Shown piece by piece: positions 1 through 8,900 of a stretch of 64,000 bases of DNA. The stretch is from Kitasatospora phosalacinea (GTDB lineage: Bacteria; Actinomycetota; Actinomycetes; Streptomycetales; Streptomycetaceae). Position numbers and translations under genes: made by a program. Positions within the stretch are counted from its first letter, which is position 1, and each line of letters opens with the position of its first letter. The notes under the pieces are model-generated. The model was not told the DNA's origin. It saw only the letters and a list, made by a program, of their open reading frames with translations, and searched no databases. The stretch is from the NCBI RefSeq assembly GCF_000716545.1, contig NZ_JNWZ01000019.1:33677-97676 (forward strand), read 5' to 3'.

Positions 1-703
1 CGGTCGCGCCGTTCACCGAACCGATCTGCAGGGCGACGGTGTGCAGGTACATCCCGCCCAGGCCGCCGACCAGGACGGCGTACAGCGCGGGGTCGGTCAG
101 CAGCGCGCCGAGGTCGAACGGCTGCACGCCGTCCAGGATCCGCACCCCGATGCCCAGCGCGCCGAAGCCCAGGCCGGAGAGCAGGCCCGCCACGATCGCC
201 CCGCCCGAACCGAGCCGGCGCACCACCAGCGCGCCGCCCGCGATCAGCACCACCGAACCGATCAGCAGCGCCCAGTGGAAGGAGCGGGCCGCCTCGTGCC
301 CGCCCTCCGGGCCGGCGGCCACCGCGAGCAGCACCAGCGCGCCGCACAGCACGCCGATCGACAGCCACTCCAACTGGCGCAGCCGCAGGCCCAGCAGCCG
401 GACCGAGAGCACCGCGGTGATCACCAGGTTGGCGCTGATGATGGTCTGCGACAGGAACAGCGGCAGCAGCCGGGCGGCCAGCGCGCCGAGGCCGAAGCCG
501 ATGAAGTCGAGCACCGTGCCGAGGATGAACTCCCAGGTGACGGCGGCCTTCGCGGTCGAGGACAGGCTCGGCCCGCCGTGCTCGGTGACGGTGCCGGACG
601 CCGCCTCCTGCCGGGCGGAGCGGCGGGCGCCGAGGGCCTGCAGCACCGACCCGGTGCCGTAGCAGGCGGACGCCGCGACGGCGGTGACGAGGCCGAGGAA
701 CAC
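1..703 (-). CDS. Polytopic membrane protein, probable DMT/EamA-like transporter (partial)
   Basis: The frame is open leftwards from a GTG at 703 to the window edge, so 234 codons are present and the C-terminus lies outside. The translation starts VFLGLVTAVAASACYGTG and is almost entirely hydrophobic, with at least six likely membrane segments joined by short loops, the look of the drug/metabolite transporter superfamily. No substrate can be inferred. An AGGAG at 711-715, seven bases before the codon, supports the GTG. It is divergent from the exported protein at 915, sharing a 211-base upstream region. Family assignment rests on hydropathy and general resemblance; another polytopic family is possible. 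Confidence 0.6.
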   Translation of the reverse strand, partial: MFLGLVTAVAASACYGTGSVLQALGARRSARQEAASGTVTEHGGPSLSSTAKAAVTWEFILGTVLDFIGFGLGALAARLLPLFLSQTIISANLVITAVLSVRLLGLRLRQLEWLSIGVLCGALVLLAVAAGPEGGHEAARSFHWALLIGSVVLIAGGALVVRRLGSGGAIVAGLLSGLGFGALGIGVRILDGVQPFDLGALLTDPALYAVLVGGLGGMYLHTVALQIGSVNGAT

Positions 704-901
704 CTGGGGTCTCCTGTCGGGTGGGCTTGGCGTGCGGAAGATCGTCACCACTATGCCCGCTCGGGCGCGCCGGCCGGGCCGCCGGGAGCGAACTCCGGCC
801 GGTCGGCGGGGGTCCGGACCGCCCCCCTCCCCCCGGAGTAGGGGGCCGACTCGGGGTGGGAACAGTACCGGGGTAGGGCGTGGGGCGGGGCGGCGGACCG
901 G

Positions 902-914
902 TACGGTCTGTGAC
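902..914 (+). promoter_or_regulatory. Candidate -10 hexamer of a leaderless gene
   Basis: TACGGT at 902-907 sits seven bases before the ATG at 915, and no Shine-Dalgarno is present. This is the spacing expected if transcription starts at the start codon. No convincing -35 was seen. The rest of the 704-914 gap is G-rich with nothing else recognised. Confidence 0.4.
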
Positions 915-2306
915 ATGAGAACTGTGCTACGCCGCTCCCGGGCCACCGGGCCCGCCGCCGTCCTGGCGGCGCTGCTCGGCCTGCTGATGGTGCTCGGGCT
1001 GTCCGCGCCCGCCTCGGCGGCCGGCCTGAACGACGCGGCCGATTCCATGAAGAAGACCCAGGTCTACGTCGACCCGGCGATGAGCGGCCGGTTCTCCAAG
1101 GACCAGGCGGACAAGCTGGCCAAGAAGCTGAAGGACGCCGACAAGCCGATCTTCGTCGCGGTGCTGCCCGCCAGCGACGCGTACCCGACGCAGAGCCTGT
1201 TCAAGGACCTGCGCACCAAGGTCGGCATCGTCGGCGTCTACGCGATCTGGCGCGGCGACCAGTTCGCGGCCCAGTCCGACGCCAAGGCGCTGGGCAGGGC
1301 CGCGGCCGACAACCTGGCCGGGGCCGCGTTCCGCTCCAACGGCAAGGACATCGACGCCACCCTGAACGAGTTCGTCGACGGGGCGGCCAAGCAGACCAAG
1401 GGCGAGGGCCCGCAGCACAGCACCTCGATCGCCTGGGTGATCGTCCCGGTGCTGCTGCTCGTGCTCCTCGGCGCGGGCGTCTTCCTGCTCTTCCGCCGCG
1501 CCAAGAAGCGCAAGGAGGAGAAGGCCCGGGCCGAACTCGCCCAGCTGCGCACCGTGGTGGACGAGGACATCACCGCGTTCGGCGAGGAACTCGACCGGCT
1601 CGACTTCAACCCCGGCGCCCCCGACGCGGACGACGCCCAGCGCGCCGACTACACCGGCGCCCTGGACGCCTACGACCGCGCCAAGCGGACGATGGACGAG
1701 GCCAAGAAGCCCGAGGACGTCCGCCCGGTGACCGAGGCACTGGAGCAGGGCCGGTTCGCGCTGGCCACCCTGGCCGCCCGCCGCGAGGGCCGCCCGCTGC
1801 CCGAGCGCCGAGTCCCGTGCTTCTTCGACCCGCGGCACGGCCCCTCCACCACCGACGTGCAGTGGGCCCCGCCGGGCGGCGCCCCGCGCTCCGTCCCGGC
1901 CTGCGCCGCCGACGCGGCCCGGATCGCCGACGGCCAGGACCCGGACGTCCGCACCGTGCAGACCGACCACGGCCACCAGCCGTACTGGAACGCCGGGCCC
2001 GCGTACAGCCCCTGGGCGGGCGGCTACTTCGGCGGCGGCGTGCTGCCCGGCCTGCTGGTCGGCACCATGCTCGGCTCGATGCTCTCCACCCCGGCCTACG
2101 GGTACGGGGGCGGCCCGGAGTACGGCAACGGGGGCGGGTACGACTACAACGACGGCGCGGACGCCGGCGAGTACTCGGGCTCCGACTTCAACCCCTCCGA
2201 CTTCGACAACGACTTCGGCGACGGCGGCGGCTTCGACGGCGGGGGCGGCTTCGACGGCGGCGGGGACTTCGGCGGCGGCGGGGACTTCGGGAACTTCGGA
2301 GACTGA
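915..2306 (+). CDS. Secreted/membrane-anchored protein with Gly-rich C-terminus
   Basis: 463 residues. Residues 1-36 form a clear signal peptide (RR-rich start, long hydrophobic core, APASAA cleavage-like end). An exported domain of about 130 residues follows (VYVDPAMSGRFSKDQADKL...), vaguely like TPM-type domains. Residues about 173-193 form a single membrane helix (WVIVPVLLLVLLGAGVFLLF), then a basic, charged cytoplasmic coil. The last 90 residues are Gly/Asp/Phe-rich with FDGGGG repeats. The topology is therefore signal peptide, outside domain, membrane anchor, inside tail. The ATG is chosen because the signal peptide starts there and a -10-like hexamer lies seven bases upstream; longer frames lack a start signal. 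Function unknown. Confidence 0.8.
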   Translation: MRTVLRRSRATGPAAVLAALLGLLMVLGLSAPASAAGLNDAADSMKKTQVYVDPAMSGRFSKDQADKLAKKLKDADKPIFVAVLPASDAYPTQSLFKDLRTKVGIVGVYAIWRGDQFAAQSDAKALGRAAADNLAGAAFRSNGKDIDATLNEFVDGAAKQTKGEGPQHSTSIAWVIVPVLLLVLLGAGVFLLFRRAKKRKEEKARAELAQLRTVVDEDITAFGEELDRLDFNPGAPDADDAQRADYTGALDAYDRAKRTMDEAKKPEDVRPVTEALEQGRFALATLAARREGRPLPERRVPCFFDPRHGPSTTDVQWAPPGGAPRSVPACAADAARIADGQDPDVRTVQTDHGHQPYWNAGPAYSPWAGGYFGGGVLPGLLVGTMLGSMLSTPAYGYGGGPEYGNGGGYDYNDGADAGEYSGSDFNPSDFDNDFGDGGGFDGGGGFDGGGDFGGGGDFGNFGD

Positions 2307-2312
2307 CGCCCC

Positions 2313-3623
2313 TCAGCGGTCCGACGGCCCCCGGCCCCCGTCCCTCCCGGACGGGACGGGGGCCGTCCGCACGTCCGGGGCCGGGGCGGTGCCGGGGTCG
2401 GGGCCGGCGGTGGCCGGCTCGCGGCGGCCCAGCAGCGCCAGCACCGCCGCGCAGGAGGCCAACTGCCAGGCCGCGCCCCAGCCCAGCACCGTCCGGGCAC
2501 CGACCGCCGAGGCCAGCGGACCGGCCAGCGCCAGCCCCACCGGCCCGAACGCGAACGCCCCGAGCGTCACGTACCCGCCGACCCGGCCCAGCGCGTGCGG
2601 CGGGACGTGCCGCTGCACCAGGGTGGCGAACAGGCTGCCGGAGACGATCGAGGTCACCCCCGCCCCGGCGGCCGCCGCCATCACCACCGGCAGCGGTCCG
2701 CCCAGCGCCAGCGCCCCCGAGGGCAGCGCCCAGCCCGCCGTCACTGCCAGCACCGTGCGCAGCGGCCGCCCCGGCCGCCGCCCCAGCAGCACCAGCCCGC
2801 CCAGCACCGCCCCCGCCCCGTACGCGCCCATCACCGCGCCCCAGCCGCCCGCCCCGCCCAGGTGCTCGCGGGCCAGCACCGGGCCCAGCACCAGGAACGG
2901 CGCCCACACCAGCAGGTTGAACAGGCAGCCCTGCAGCACGCTCGCCCACAGCCACCGCCGGGAGCGGAACTCGCCCCAGCCGTCCCGCAGTTCGGCCGGC
3001 AGCCCGGGTGCGGAGCCGTCGGCGGCCGGGCCGGGCGGAACGTGCAGCAGGGCCAGCGCGGCCAGGCCCGCCGCGTAGGAGGCGGCGTCGAGCAGCAGCA
3101 CCCAGCCGGGGCCCGCGGCGGCGGTCAGCAGCCCGGCCAGGGCCGGACCGGCCACCGCGGCGCCGTTGCGGGCGATGCCGGACAGCGCGTTGGCGTCGGC
3201 CAGGTCGGCGGCCGGGACGATCCGCGGCAGCAGCGCGTCCAGCGCGGGCAGGAACACCGCCTCGCCCAGCCCCCACAGCACCATCAGCGCCGCCAGCGCC
3301 CACACCCCGCCGTGCCCGGCGAACAGCAGCGCCGCCGTGGCCGCCTGGGTCGCGCAGCGCAGGGCGTCCGAGCCGAGCATCGTCCGGCGCGGCCCGAGCC
3401 GGTCCGCGGCCGCCCCGCCGAGCACCAGCAGCAGCACGACCGGCACGATCCGCGCCGCCATCACCACCCCGAGCCCGGAGCCGCCGCCCCCGCCGTCCAG
3501 CACCGCGAACGCCACCGCCACCGAGGCCGTCGAGGAGCCGAACAGGGAGACGGCGTACCCGGTGAAGAAGAGGCGGAACTGCCGCCCGCGCAGAACGGCG
3601 AGCCGCCGTGGAACGGATTTCAT
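2313..3623 (-). CDS. MFS transporter
   Basis: 436 residues with about twelve hydrophobic segments, beginning MKSVPRRLAVLRGRQFRLFF. Loop 2-3 carries the MFS motif A-like stretch GGAAADRLGPRRTML. The overall pattern (LRGRQFRLFFTGYAVSLFG, then DALLPRIVPAADLADANAL) resembles the enterobactin-exporter/macrolide-efflux type MFS_3 group. An efflux role is inferred from family only. No strong Shine-Dalgarno precedes the ATG. The last codons are embedded in the hairpin at 2332-2365. It stands alone, convergent with the exported protein. Confidence 0.82.
   Translation of the reverse strand: MKSVPRRLAVLRGRQFRLFFTGYAVSLFGSSTASVAVAFAVLDGGGGGSGLGVVMAARIVPVVLLLVLGGAAADRLGPRRTMLGSDALRCATQAATAALLFAGHGGVWALAALMVLWGLGEAVFLPALDALLPRIVPAADLADANALSGIARNGAAVAGPALAGLLTAAAGPGWVLLLDAASYAAGLAALALLHVPPGPAADGSAPGLPAELRDGWGEFRSRRWLWASVLQGCLFNLLVWAPFLVLGPVLAREHLGGAGGWGAVMGAYGAGAVLGGLVLLGRRPGRPLRTVLAVTAGWALPSGALALGGPLPVVMAAAAGAGVTSIVSGSLFATLVQRHVPPHALGRVGGYVTLGAFAFGPVGLALAGPLASAVGARTVLGWGAAWQLASCAAVLALLGRREPATAGPDPGTAPAPDVRTAPVPSGRDGGRGPSDR
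2332..2365. terminator. 13-bp perfect GC hairpin, bidirectional terminator
   Basis: CGGCCCCCGTCCC at 2332-2344 pairs perfectly with 2353-2365 across an 8-base loop, with no T-run. It lies 26 bases after the stop at 2306 and inside the last codons of the convergent MFS gene, so it could stop both transcripts. Confidence 0.6.
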
Positions 3624-3723
3624 GACCGGCAGGCTGCCCTGGGGCCGGGCCGCCGGACAAGGGGTTCCGCCGGAAAACTTGAGCCAACTGGCGTCAATTT
3701 TCGCAAGGTTGAGAACAGGCGCA

Positions 3724-3740
3724 GTAAATCGGCGATTTAC
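3724..3740. promoter_or_regulatory. Perfect inverted repeat, operator-like
   Basis: GTAAATC-GGC-GATTTAC is a perfect 7-bp inverted repeat, markedly AT-richer than its surroundings. It lies in the 169-base gap between the MFS gene and the recombinase-like gene. The right arm with its flank (TTTACCGCAG, 3736-3745) is echoed at 3781-3790 (TTTACTGCGG), just before the recombinase ATG. A repressor site is the simplest reading; the protein is unknown. Confidence 0.45.
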
Positions 3741-3792
3741 CGCAGTAGGTGCGGGTGTTGACGGGTCATGGCGAGGGATATTTACTGCGGGT

Positions 3793-4599
3793 ATGACACC
3801 TGTGGAATTCGCCGTCGCGGCCGAGCACTACCTGGCGGAGGCTCCGCTCGCGGACGGCTCCCGGCGGGTCTACCGGATCGCCCTGCACACCTGGGCCTGG
3901 CTGTTGGTCGGCCGCACCCCGCCCGTCGGCGCCCAGCGGCGGCGGGCCGCCCCGCCGGTGCTGCCGCTCGCCCTGCTGGACGGGCCGGAGGCGCCCGAGC
4001 GGCTGGCCGCCGCGTTCGCCGCGCGGGCCGGGGCGGTGGGCGCGCGCACCGCCAACCGCGAACTGTCCGCGCTGCGGGCCGCCCTGCGCTGGTGGTGCGA
4101 GCGGGGCTGGCTGGCCGCCGATCCCGCCGGGGCGCTGCGCCCGCTGCCCCTGCCGTCCGCCGGCCCCGCCGGGGCGGCGCTGGGGGAGGAGCGGCTGCGG
4201 GCCGTGTTCGCGCTGCGGGTGCCGCTGCGCGAGAAGGTGCTCTGGCACCTGGTCCGGGAGAGCGGCGCACCGATCGAACGGCTGCTGGCGCTGGACGTCG
4301 ACCGGCTCGACCTGCCGAACCGCCGGGCCCGCACGCCCGGCGACGGGCGCCCGCTGCGCTGGCGCGGCGGCACCGCCCGGTTGCTGCCGCTGCTGGTGGC
4401 CGGCCGCACCGCGGGGCCGCTGTTCCTCACCGACCGGCGCGCCCCGGCCGGCACCCCGGAGCGCGACCGCTGCCCGCTCACCGGCCGCGGGCGGCTCTCC
4501 TACCGGCGGGCGGCCGAGCTGTTCGCCGCCGCCACCGCCCCGCTGGACCCGGCCGGCCGGGGCTGGACGCTGCACGCGCTGGCCGAACCGCACCGCTGA
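3793..4599 (+). CDS. Degenerate tyrosine recombinase/integrase-like protein
   Basis: 268 residues. Residues about 1-100 resemble the SAM-like core-binding domain of tyrosine recombinases (VEFAVAAEHYLAEA; RTANRELSALRAALRWWCERGWL). The catalytic half is recognisable but damaged. Box I reads SGAPIERLLALDVDRL, with Pro/Ile where the catalytic Arg belongs. The C-terminal HxLR box is reduced to WTLHALAEPHR at the stop, so the second Arg and the Tyr are missing. It is probably inactive or a remnant. The stop falls at the start of a short repeat array (4588-4659), so repeat expansion may have shortened it. Start: ATG in the only frame with normal codon use; no strong Shine-Dalgarno. Confidence 0.6.
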   Translation: MTPVEFAVAAEHYLAEAPLADGSRRVYRIALHTWAWLLVGRTPPVGAQRRRAAPPVLPLALLDGPEAPERLAAAFAARAGAVGARTANRELSALRAALRWWCERGWLAADPAGALRPLPLPSAGPAGAALGEERLRAVFALRVPLREKVLWHLVRESGAPIERLLALDVDRLDLPNRRARTPGDGRPLRWRGGTARLLPLLVAGRTAGPLFLTDRRAPAGTPERDRCPLTGRGRLSYRRAAELFAAATAPLDPAGRGWTLHALAEPHR

Positions 4600-4659
4600 A
4601 CCGCACCGCACCGCTGAACCGCCGGGCCGGGCCGCACCGCTGGACCGCCGGGCCGGGCC
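4588..4659. repeat. Short GC repeats at the end of the recombinase-like gene
   Basis: CCGCACCGCTGAA occurs at 4588-4600 and 4606-4618 and as CCGCACCGCTGGA at 4632-4644. CCGCCGGGCCGGGCC follows the last two copies (4619-4633, 4645-4659). The array starts across the stop codon of the upstream gene. Confidence 0.7.
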
Positions 4660-4738
4660 GGTGAACGGCCCGGCGGCGGTGGGGAGGGACGGTGGAAGGG
4701 GCGTGAAACCCGTTCCGGGCGCCCCCGAAGTGCCCGAC

Positions 4739-4744
4739 TATGGT
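4739..4744 (+). promoter_or_regulatory. Candidate -10 (TATGGT) for acyP
   Basis: TATGGT ends seven bases before the ATG at 4752 and no Shine-Dalgarno is present, so a leaderless transcript starting at that ATG is plausible. It also overlaps the alternative ATG at 4740. Confidence 0.4.
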
Positions 4745-4751
4745 CGGACAC

Positions 4752-5045
4752 ATGCAAGGTCACGACAGCCACCGGTCCGTCCGCGCCACCATCTGGGTGC
4801 GCGGCCGCGTCCAGCAGGTGGGGTTCCGCTGGTGGACCAGGGCCAGGGCCCTGGAGATCGGGCTGACGGGCTACACGAGCAACCTCGGGGACGGCCGCGT
4901 CCAGGTGGTCGCCGAGGGGTCGCGCGCCGACTGCGAGCGACTGCTCGCCGCGCTGCGCGGGCCCGGAACGCCTGGTCAGGTCAGCGGAGTCACCGAGATC
5001 TGGACGGCCGTGGGCGACGGCTACGAGGGCTTCGCGATCCGATGA
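4752..5045 (+). CDS. acyP: Acylphosphatase
   Basis: 97 residues, the normal size for the family. The signature [19 protein letters not shown] contains the phosphate-binding loop with its catalytic Arg, and the conserved Asn occurs in [15 protein letters not shown]. It hydrolyses the carboxyl-phosphate bond of acyl phosphates in the cytosol. ATG 4752 is preferred over ATG 4740 (four residues longer) because TATGGT at 4739-4744 looks like a -10 element for a leaderless message. It lies two genes upstream of smc, as remembered for Streptomyces. A strong hairpin after the stop separates it from the next gene. Confidence 0.9.
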   Translation: MQGHDSHRSVRATIWVRGRVQQVGFRWWTRARALEIGLTGYTSNLGDGRVQVVAEGSRADCERLLAALRGPGTPGQVSGVTEIWTAVGDGYEGFAIR

Positions 5046-5053
5046 GCGCACCG

Positions 5054-5087
5054 CGGTTGCCGGGGGGAGGAGAGCCCCCGGCAACCG
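5054..5087 (+). terminator. 13-bp perfect hairpin after acyP
   Basis: CGGTTGCCGGGGG (5054-5066) pairs perfectly with 5075-5087 around the loop GAGGAGAG, nine bases after the acyP stop. There is no T-run. Confidence 0.65.
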
Positions 5088-5426
5088 CCGGTGTCCCAGG
5101 GTTGCCTTCGGGGCCGACTCGTGGTTGACTCCGCAGACGTAGTGATCCACTAGCCCGGCCGATGGCGTGCCTTTCCCGCCATGCAGGTGACAGGGCCGCG
5201 GTAGCGTGCGGTGATCGTGTTGACCCGTACGGTCTTTGGTGAGACGCTGGAAACCCGCGCACAGGTTTGCGTTTAACCGGCGAGGCCACGTCCGTGAGTG
5301 CCTCACTCACCAGCGGATGCCCTCGTAGTGCCCAGCCAGCACGTCCGGCGCGCAGGCACGTGCGTATCCCTTCCCCCAAGACCCACCGTACACGGTTCGG
5401 TCACTCAGCGTGGAGGACCACACATC
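5088..5426. other. Intergenic region with two inverted repeats
   Basis: No gene is seen. Two operator-like palindromes stand out: TAGTG-ATC-CACTA at 5140-5152 and GTGAGTG-CCT-CACTCAC at 5294-5310. TTGACT at 5125 and TTGACC at 5220 could be -35 elements, but no good -10 follows at normal spacing. A regulated promoter for the small gene at 5427 probably lies here. Confidence 0.4.
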
Positions 5427-5630
5427 ATGGCAAAGGCGCTTCTCGGGTACGTCGGCGGCCCCGACCCGCGAATGCTCTCCGAGATGCGACGGCTGCAGCA
5501 GCGCGTCCAGGACCTGGAGAACGAGCTCGTCAGGCTCCAGGCCGAGAACGACGCCCTGTCCGCCGTCGTGGACGAGCACTCGCTGCTCAGCAGCATCGAC
5601 CTGGACCAGCGCGAGCCGGCCCTGACCTGA
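5427..5630 (+). CDS. Small conserved coiled-coil protein upstream of smc
   Basis: 67 residues, starting MAKALLGYVGGPDPRMLSEM. Residues about 18-50 form a heptad-like leucine/charged helix (LQQRVQDLENELVRLQAEN), a probable coiled-coil dimer. The tail is acidic. GGAGG at 5412-5416 supports the ATG, though spacing is long (10 bases). A small hypothetical gene in this place next to smc is, from memory, usual in Streptomyces. Function unknown. It has its own hairpin terminator before smc, so it is probably a separate transcript. Confidence 0.8.
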   Translation: MAKALLGYVGGPDPRMLSEMRRLQQRVQDLENELVRLQAENDALSAVVDEHSLLSSIDLDQREPALT

Positions 5631-5699
5631 TCGTTCGTGGTCCTCACGATCGACGCAGTCGTGCACTGAGCTCCCCCGGCGAGGGGATGGCAGCCTGCG

Positions 5700-5724
5700 A
5701 GGGACGTCCGATGCGGACGTCCCT
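5700..5724 (+). terminator. 11-bp perfect hairpin with 3-base loop
   Basis: AGGGACGTCCG (5700-5710) and CGGACGTCCCT (5714-5724) pair perfectly around ATG. The hairpin lies 70 bases after the small coiled-coil gene and separates it from smc. The remaining bases to 5907 show only the smc ribosome site. Confidence 0.6.
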
Positions 5725-5907
5725 TCGTCGTGTCCGCGCCGGCCTCTGCCGAGAGGCTGCCCGACCCGCCGCACGGCCAAACCACCGCCTGGAGGCCCGG
5801 CGGCGGCGCGGCCGGATACAGTCGCCAACGGCGGGCCGTCCCGGAGCGGGACGGCGGGTGGCGGGTCGCGGTGCGGCGGTTCGCGGCACGGCGAGGAGGA
5901 CGGTCGG

Positions 5908-8900
5908 GTGCACCTCAAGAGCCTGACCCTGCGAGGGTTCAAGTCCTTCGCCTCGGCGACCACCCTGCGCTTCGAACCCGGCATCACCTGCGTGGTCGGC
6001 CCCAACGGATCCGGCAAGTCCAACGTCGTCGACGCGCTCTCCTGGGTGATGGGCGAGCAGGGCGCCAAGTCGCTGCGCGGCGGCAAGATGGAGGACGTCA
6101 TCTTCGCCGGCACCAGCGGGCGCCCCCCGCTCGGCCGCGCCGAGGTCAGCCTCACCATCGACAACACCGACGGCGCCCTGCCGATCGACTACTCCGAAGT
6201 CACCATCACCCGGACGATGTTCCGCAACGGCGGCAGCGAGTACGCGCTCAACGGCACCGTCTGCCGGCTGCTCGACATCCAGGAACTGCTCTCCGACTCC
6301 GGCATCGGCCGCGAGATGCACGTCATCGTCGGCCAGGGACAGCTCGACTCCGTCCTGCACGCCGACCCGATGGGGCGGCGCGCCTTCATCGAGGAGGCCG
6401 CCGGCGTCCTCAAGCACCGCAAGCGCAAGGAGAAGGCGCTGCGGAAGCTCGACGCGATGCAGACCAACCTCAACCGCGTCCAGGACCTGGTCGCCGAACT
6501 GCGCCGCCAGCTCGGCCCGCTGGGCCGCCAGGCCAGGATCGCCCGGCGGGCCGCCGGCATCCAGGCCGAACTGCGCGACGCCCGGCTGCGGCTGCTCGCC
6601 GACGACCTGCTCACCCTGCGCCGCGCCGTCGAGGCCGAGGTCGCCGACGAACTCGCGCTGAAGCTCCGCCGCACCACCGTCGAGCGGGAACTCGCCGCCG
6701 CGATCCAGCGCGAAGCCGTCCTGGAAGCCCAGGTCGAGCAGCTCGGGCCCGCCCTGGAGGCCGCCCGGCAGACCTGGTACCGGCTCTCCTCGCTCGCCGA
6801 GCGCACCCGCGGCACCATCGGGCTCGCCGAGGCCCGGGTGCGCGCCGCCGCCACCGCCGGACAGCTGGAGGAGCGCCGCGGCCGCGACCCGGAGGACCTC
6901 GAACACGAGGCCGAACGCGTCCGCGAGGAGGAGGCCGCCCTCGAAGAGGCCCTGGAGCAGGCGCGCTACGCGCTGGCCGAGGCCGTCGAGGAGCGCGCCG
7001 ACCTCGAACGCGCCCTCACCGAGGAGGAGGCCCGGCTCAGGGCCGCCGCCCGGGCCATCGCCGACCGGCGCGAAGGAATCGCCCGGCTGCAGGGCGGCGC
7101 CGCCGCCGCCCGCTCCCGGGCCGCCGCCGCCGAAGCCGAGGCCGAACGGCTCGCCACCGCCCGTGACGAAGCCCGGCTGCGGGCCGCCGACGCCCAGCGG
7201 GAGTACGAGCGGATCCAGCGGCAGCACGAGGAGTTCACCGCCGGGGAGGGGGAGGGCGAGGAGCGCCACGACCGGGCCCGGGACGCGCTGCGGGACGCCG
7301 AGCGGGCGGCGTCGGCCGCCCGCGAGGCGCTCGCCGCCGCCGAGAAGGAGCGCGCCGCGCTCACCGCCCGGCACGACGCGCTCGCCCTCGGCCTGCGCCG
7401 CAAGGACGGCAGCGCCACCCTGCTCGGCCACCCCGGCGTGCTCGGCCCCGCCGCCGAACTCCTCACCGTCGCACCCGGGTTCGAGCTCGCCGTGGCCGCC
7501 GCCCTCGGCGCCGCCGCCGAAGCCGTCGCCGTCCGGGACGCGGACACCGCCGTCGACGCGCTCGCCCGGCTGCGCGCCGGGGACGCCGGCCGGGCCGCCC
7601 TGCTGATCGCGGACGGGGCGGGGCCGCACGAGCAGGCCCCGCCCGCGGGCGCGCGGTGGGCCGGGGCACTGGTCGGCGGCCCGCCCGCCGTCACCGCCGC
7701 CGCCCGGCGGCTGCTGGCGCGCACCGCCGTGGTCGAAGACCTCGACGCCGCCCGGGAACTGATCGCCGCGCACCCGCACTGGAGCGCGGTCACCCCGCAC
7801 GGCGACCTGCTCTCCGCCACCCTCGCCCACGGCGGCTCACCCGGCGCGCCCAGCCCGCTGGAGACCCGGGCCGCCGTCGCCGAAGCCGCCCGCGGCATCG
7901 AGGAACTCGACGGACGCTGCGCCCGGCTGGCCGGCGAACTGGCCGCCGCCCGCGAACGGCGCGCCGAACTCGTCGCCGAGGTCGAACAGCTGGCCGCCCT
8001 CCGGCGCCGGGGCGAACAGCGCAGGGCCGAACTCGCCGGCGCCCTCGGCCGCTCCGGCGGCGCCGCCCGGGCCGCCGCCGACGAGGCCGAACGCACCGCC
8101 ACCGCCGCCGCCGGAGCGGACGGCGCACTCGCCGGGGCCCGCACCGCCGCCGAGGAGCTCGCCGCCCGGCTCGCCGCCGCCGAGGAACTCGCCGACGGCG
8201 GCGAGGACGAACCCGACCCCGCCGAACGCGACCGGCTCGCCGCCGCCGCCTCCGCCGCCCGGCAGGCCGAGACGGAGTCCCGGCTCGCCGTCCGCACCCA
8301 CGAGGAGCGCGTCCGCGGCCTGGCCGGCCGCGCCGACCAGCTCGACCGCGCCGCCCGCGCCGAGCGCGAGGCCCGCGCCCGCGCCGCCGAGCGCCGCGAA
8401 CGCGCCCGCCGGGAGTCCGCCGTGGCCACCGCCGTCGCCGCCGGCGCCCGCCACCTGCTCGGCCGGATCAAGGAGACGCTCGCCGCCGCCGAGGACGAAC
8501 GCGCCGCCGTCGAGGCCGACCGCGCCGCCCGCGAGGCCGAACTGCGGCAGTTCCGCGAGCACGGCCGCGCACTCAAGGCCGAGCTCGACCGCCTGGTCGA
8601 CGCCGGCCACCGCGACGAGGTGCTGCGCGCCGAGAAGCGGCTGCGGATCGAACAGCTGGAGTCCAGGGCGCTGGAGGAGTTCGGCATCGAGGGCGGCGAC
8701 CTGCTCGCCGGCTACGGGCCCGACCAGCCCGTCCCCGCCCCGCCGCCCGAGGACGGCCGGGGCGACGCGGACGGACCGGGGGCCGGCGAGCCCCGCCCCT
8801 ACGTCCGGGCCGAGGTCGAGCAGCGGCTCAGGGCCGCCGAACGCGCCCACCAGCAGCTCGGCAAGGTCAACCCGCTCGCGCTGGAGGAGTTCGCCGCCCT

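Noticed and set aside
3768..4664. Overlapping frame through the recombinase-like gene
   Set aside because: Arg/Pro/Gly/Ala-rich shadow; the frame from 3793 has the recombinase similarity.
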